NCBI GenBank assembly: GCA_029060285.1
Contig: JAIDUH010000152.1
Span: 1 to 47,903, forward strand
Reading direction: 5' to 3'
From: Muribaculaceae bacterium
GTDB taxonomy: Bacteria > Bacteroidota > Bacteroidia > Bacteroidales > Muribaculaceae
DNA: 47,903 nucleotides
Below the pieces are notes generated by a model, which was given only the letters and a program-made list of their open reading frames with translations, made no database searches and was not told where the DNA came from. Of the stretch, positions 47,403-47,903 are shown in pieces. The position numbers were made by a program, and so were the translations under genes. How positions within the stretch are numbered: the first letter of the stretch is position 1; every line of letters starts with the position of its first letter.

Positions 47403-47707
47403 AAACCATCAATAAGACAGAGGCAAACGATTGTCTACGAACTGCCGCTAATAACGCATGGAGTTGGGATGATTTTCATAAGAATGATCAGCCTGGTTAT
47501 AATGCATGCCGTGAACAAGGGTTAGCGGAGCAACTGAATGAATGTGCCTATACAGGTTTGTGGCTCGGGGAAGGCACAAAGCAATCTGTACACATCGATC
47601 ACTTAAGAAAGAAAGCTTTATATCCGGAACTCACTTTTGATTGGAATAATCTATTCGTCGCAGCAAAAAATCTCGAATGCGGAGCAGATTATTGGATATT
47701 CCGGTGA
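47399..47707 (+). CDS. HNH endonuclease, PtuB-like, probably 3'-truncated
   Basis: CAYTGLWLGEGTKQSVHIDHLRKKALYPELTFDWNNLFVAAKNLECGADY HNH core; ATGA overlap with the ATPase; stop 6 codons after the conserved CGADY. Confidence 0.8.
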   Translation: MKTINKTEANDCLRTAANNAWSWDDFHKNDQPGYNACREQGLAEQLNECAYTGLWLGEGTKQSVHIDHLRKKALYPELTFDWNNLFVAAKNLECGADYWIFR

Positions 47708-47863
47708 AGACCACCCAGTCATTCCGGCCATAACCACACCAATGAAAGCCAACTTCCAAGATTGTGCCGAGGCGGAAGCCGAAGGTCTTCAAATATCCCA
47801 GTTTGTCACGGTGTCCGAGCCTCCGGCTCAGCATCTTCCCCATTTTATCCCCACTACACAGGG

Positions 47864-47903
47864 CTCTTATACACATATGCCGCTGCCGACGAAGAGCCTT
47901 GTG
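47864..47903. other. Probable Nextera (Tn5) sequencing-adapter contamination
   Basis: CTCTTATACACATATGCCGCTGCCGACGA vs adapter CTCTTATACACATCTGACGCTGCCGACGA (27/29), then 8 nt of possible index (AGAGCCTT) and GTG. Confidence 0.9.

Noticed and set aside
33500-47860. Prophage or ICE
   Set aside because: No integrase, structural phage, relaxase or conjugation genes seen in the window.

Overview
The window looks like a complete 47.9 kb short-read contig from a gut Bacteroidales (Muribaculaceae-like by gene content; taxonomy is inferred, not tested). It starts inside the 5' end of a 16S rRNA gene (minus strand). It ends in about 40 nt that match the Nextera/Tn5 read-1 adapter, so the last bases are probably not genomic. 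Positions 500-33,480 are mostly ordinary core genome: ECF sigma factor, CBS/hemolysin-like protein, LptC, CoaX, FtsB-like, TrmD, inositol-phosphate synthase, FprA, RimP, NusA, InfB, FolK, NudC, tRNA-Pro(CGG), glycosyltransferase, AroK, histidine kinase, YebC, PheT and EptA-like. A GH28/GH2 pair sits inside the usual rimP-nusA-infB order. Positions 33,500-47,860 are accessory and visibly AT-richer. This part holds: (i) a decayed L,D-transpeptidase-like gene and a truncated zeta-toxin-like gene; (ii) a small palindromic MITE-like element in three copies, with 7-bp target duplications and an apparent empty site, plus one truncated copy near the tRNA; (iii) a ~240 bp divergent foldback sequence; (iv) a DUF1848 gene with a degenerate copy of its 3' end downstream; (v) a candidate defence operon: methyltransferase-like/NERD-like/SF1-helicase fusion, TerB-like protein, OLD/DUF3696-type ATPase and an unrecognised partner; (vi) a Septu-like ATPase+HNH pair whose HNH gene looks truncated. 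Intergenic heptamer repeats recur next to gene ends. All calls are from reading the sequence; no database search was run.
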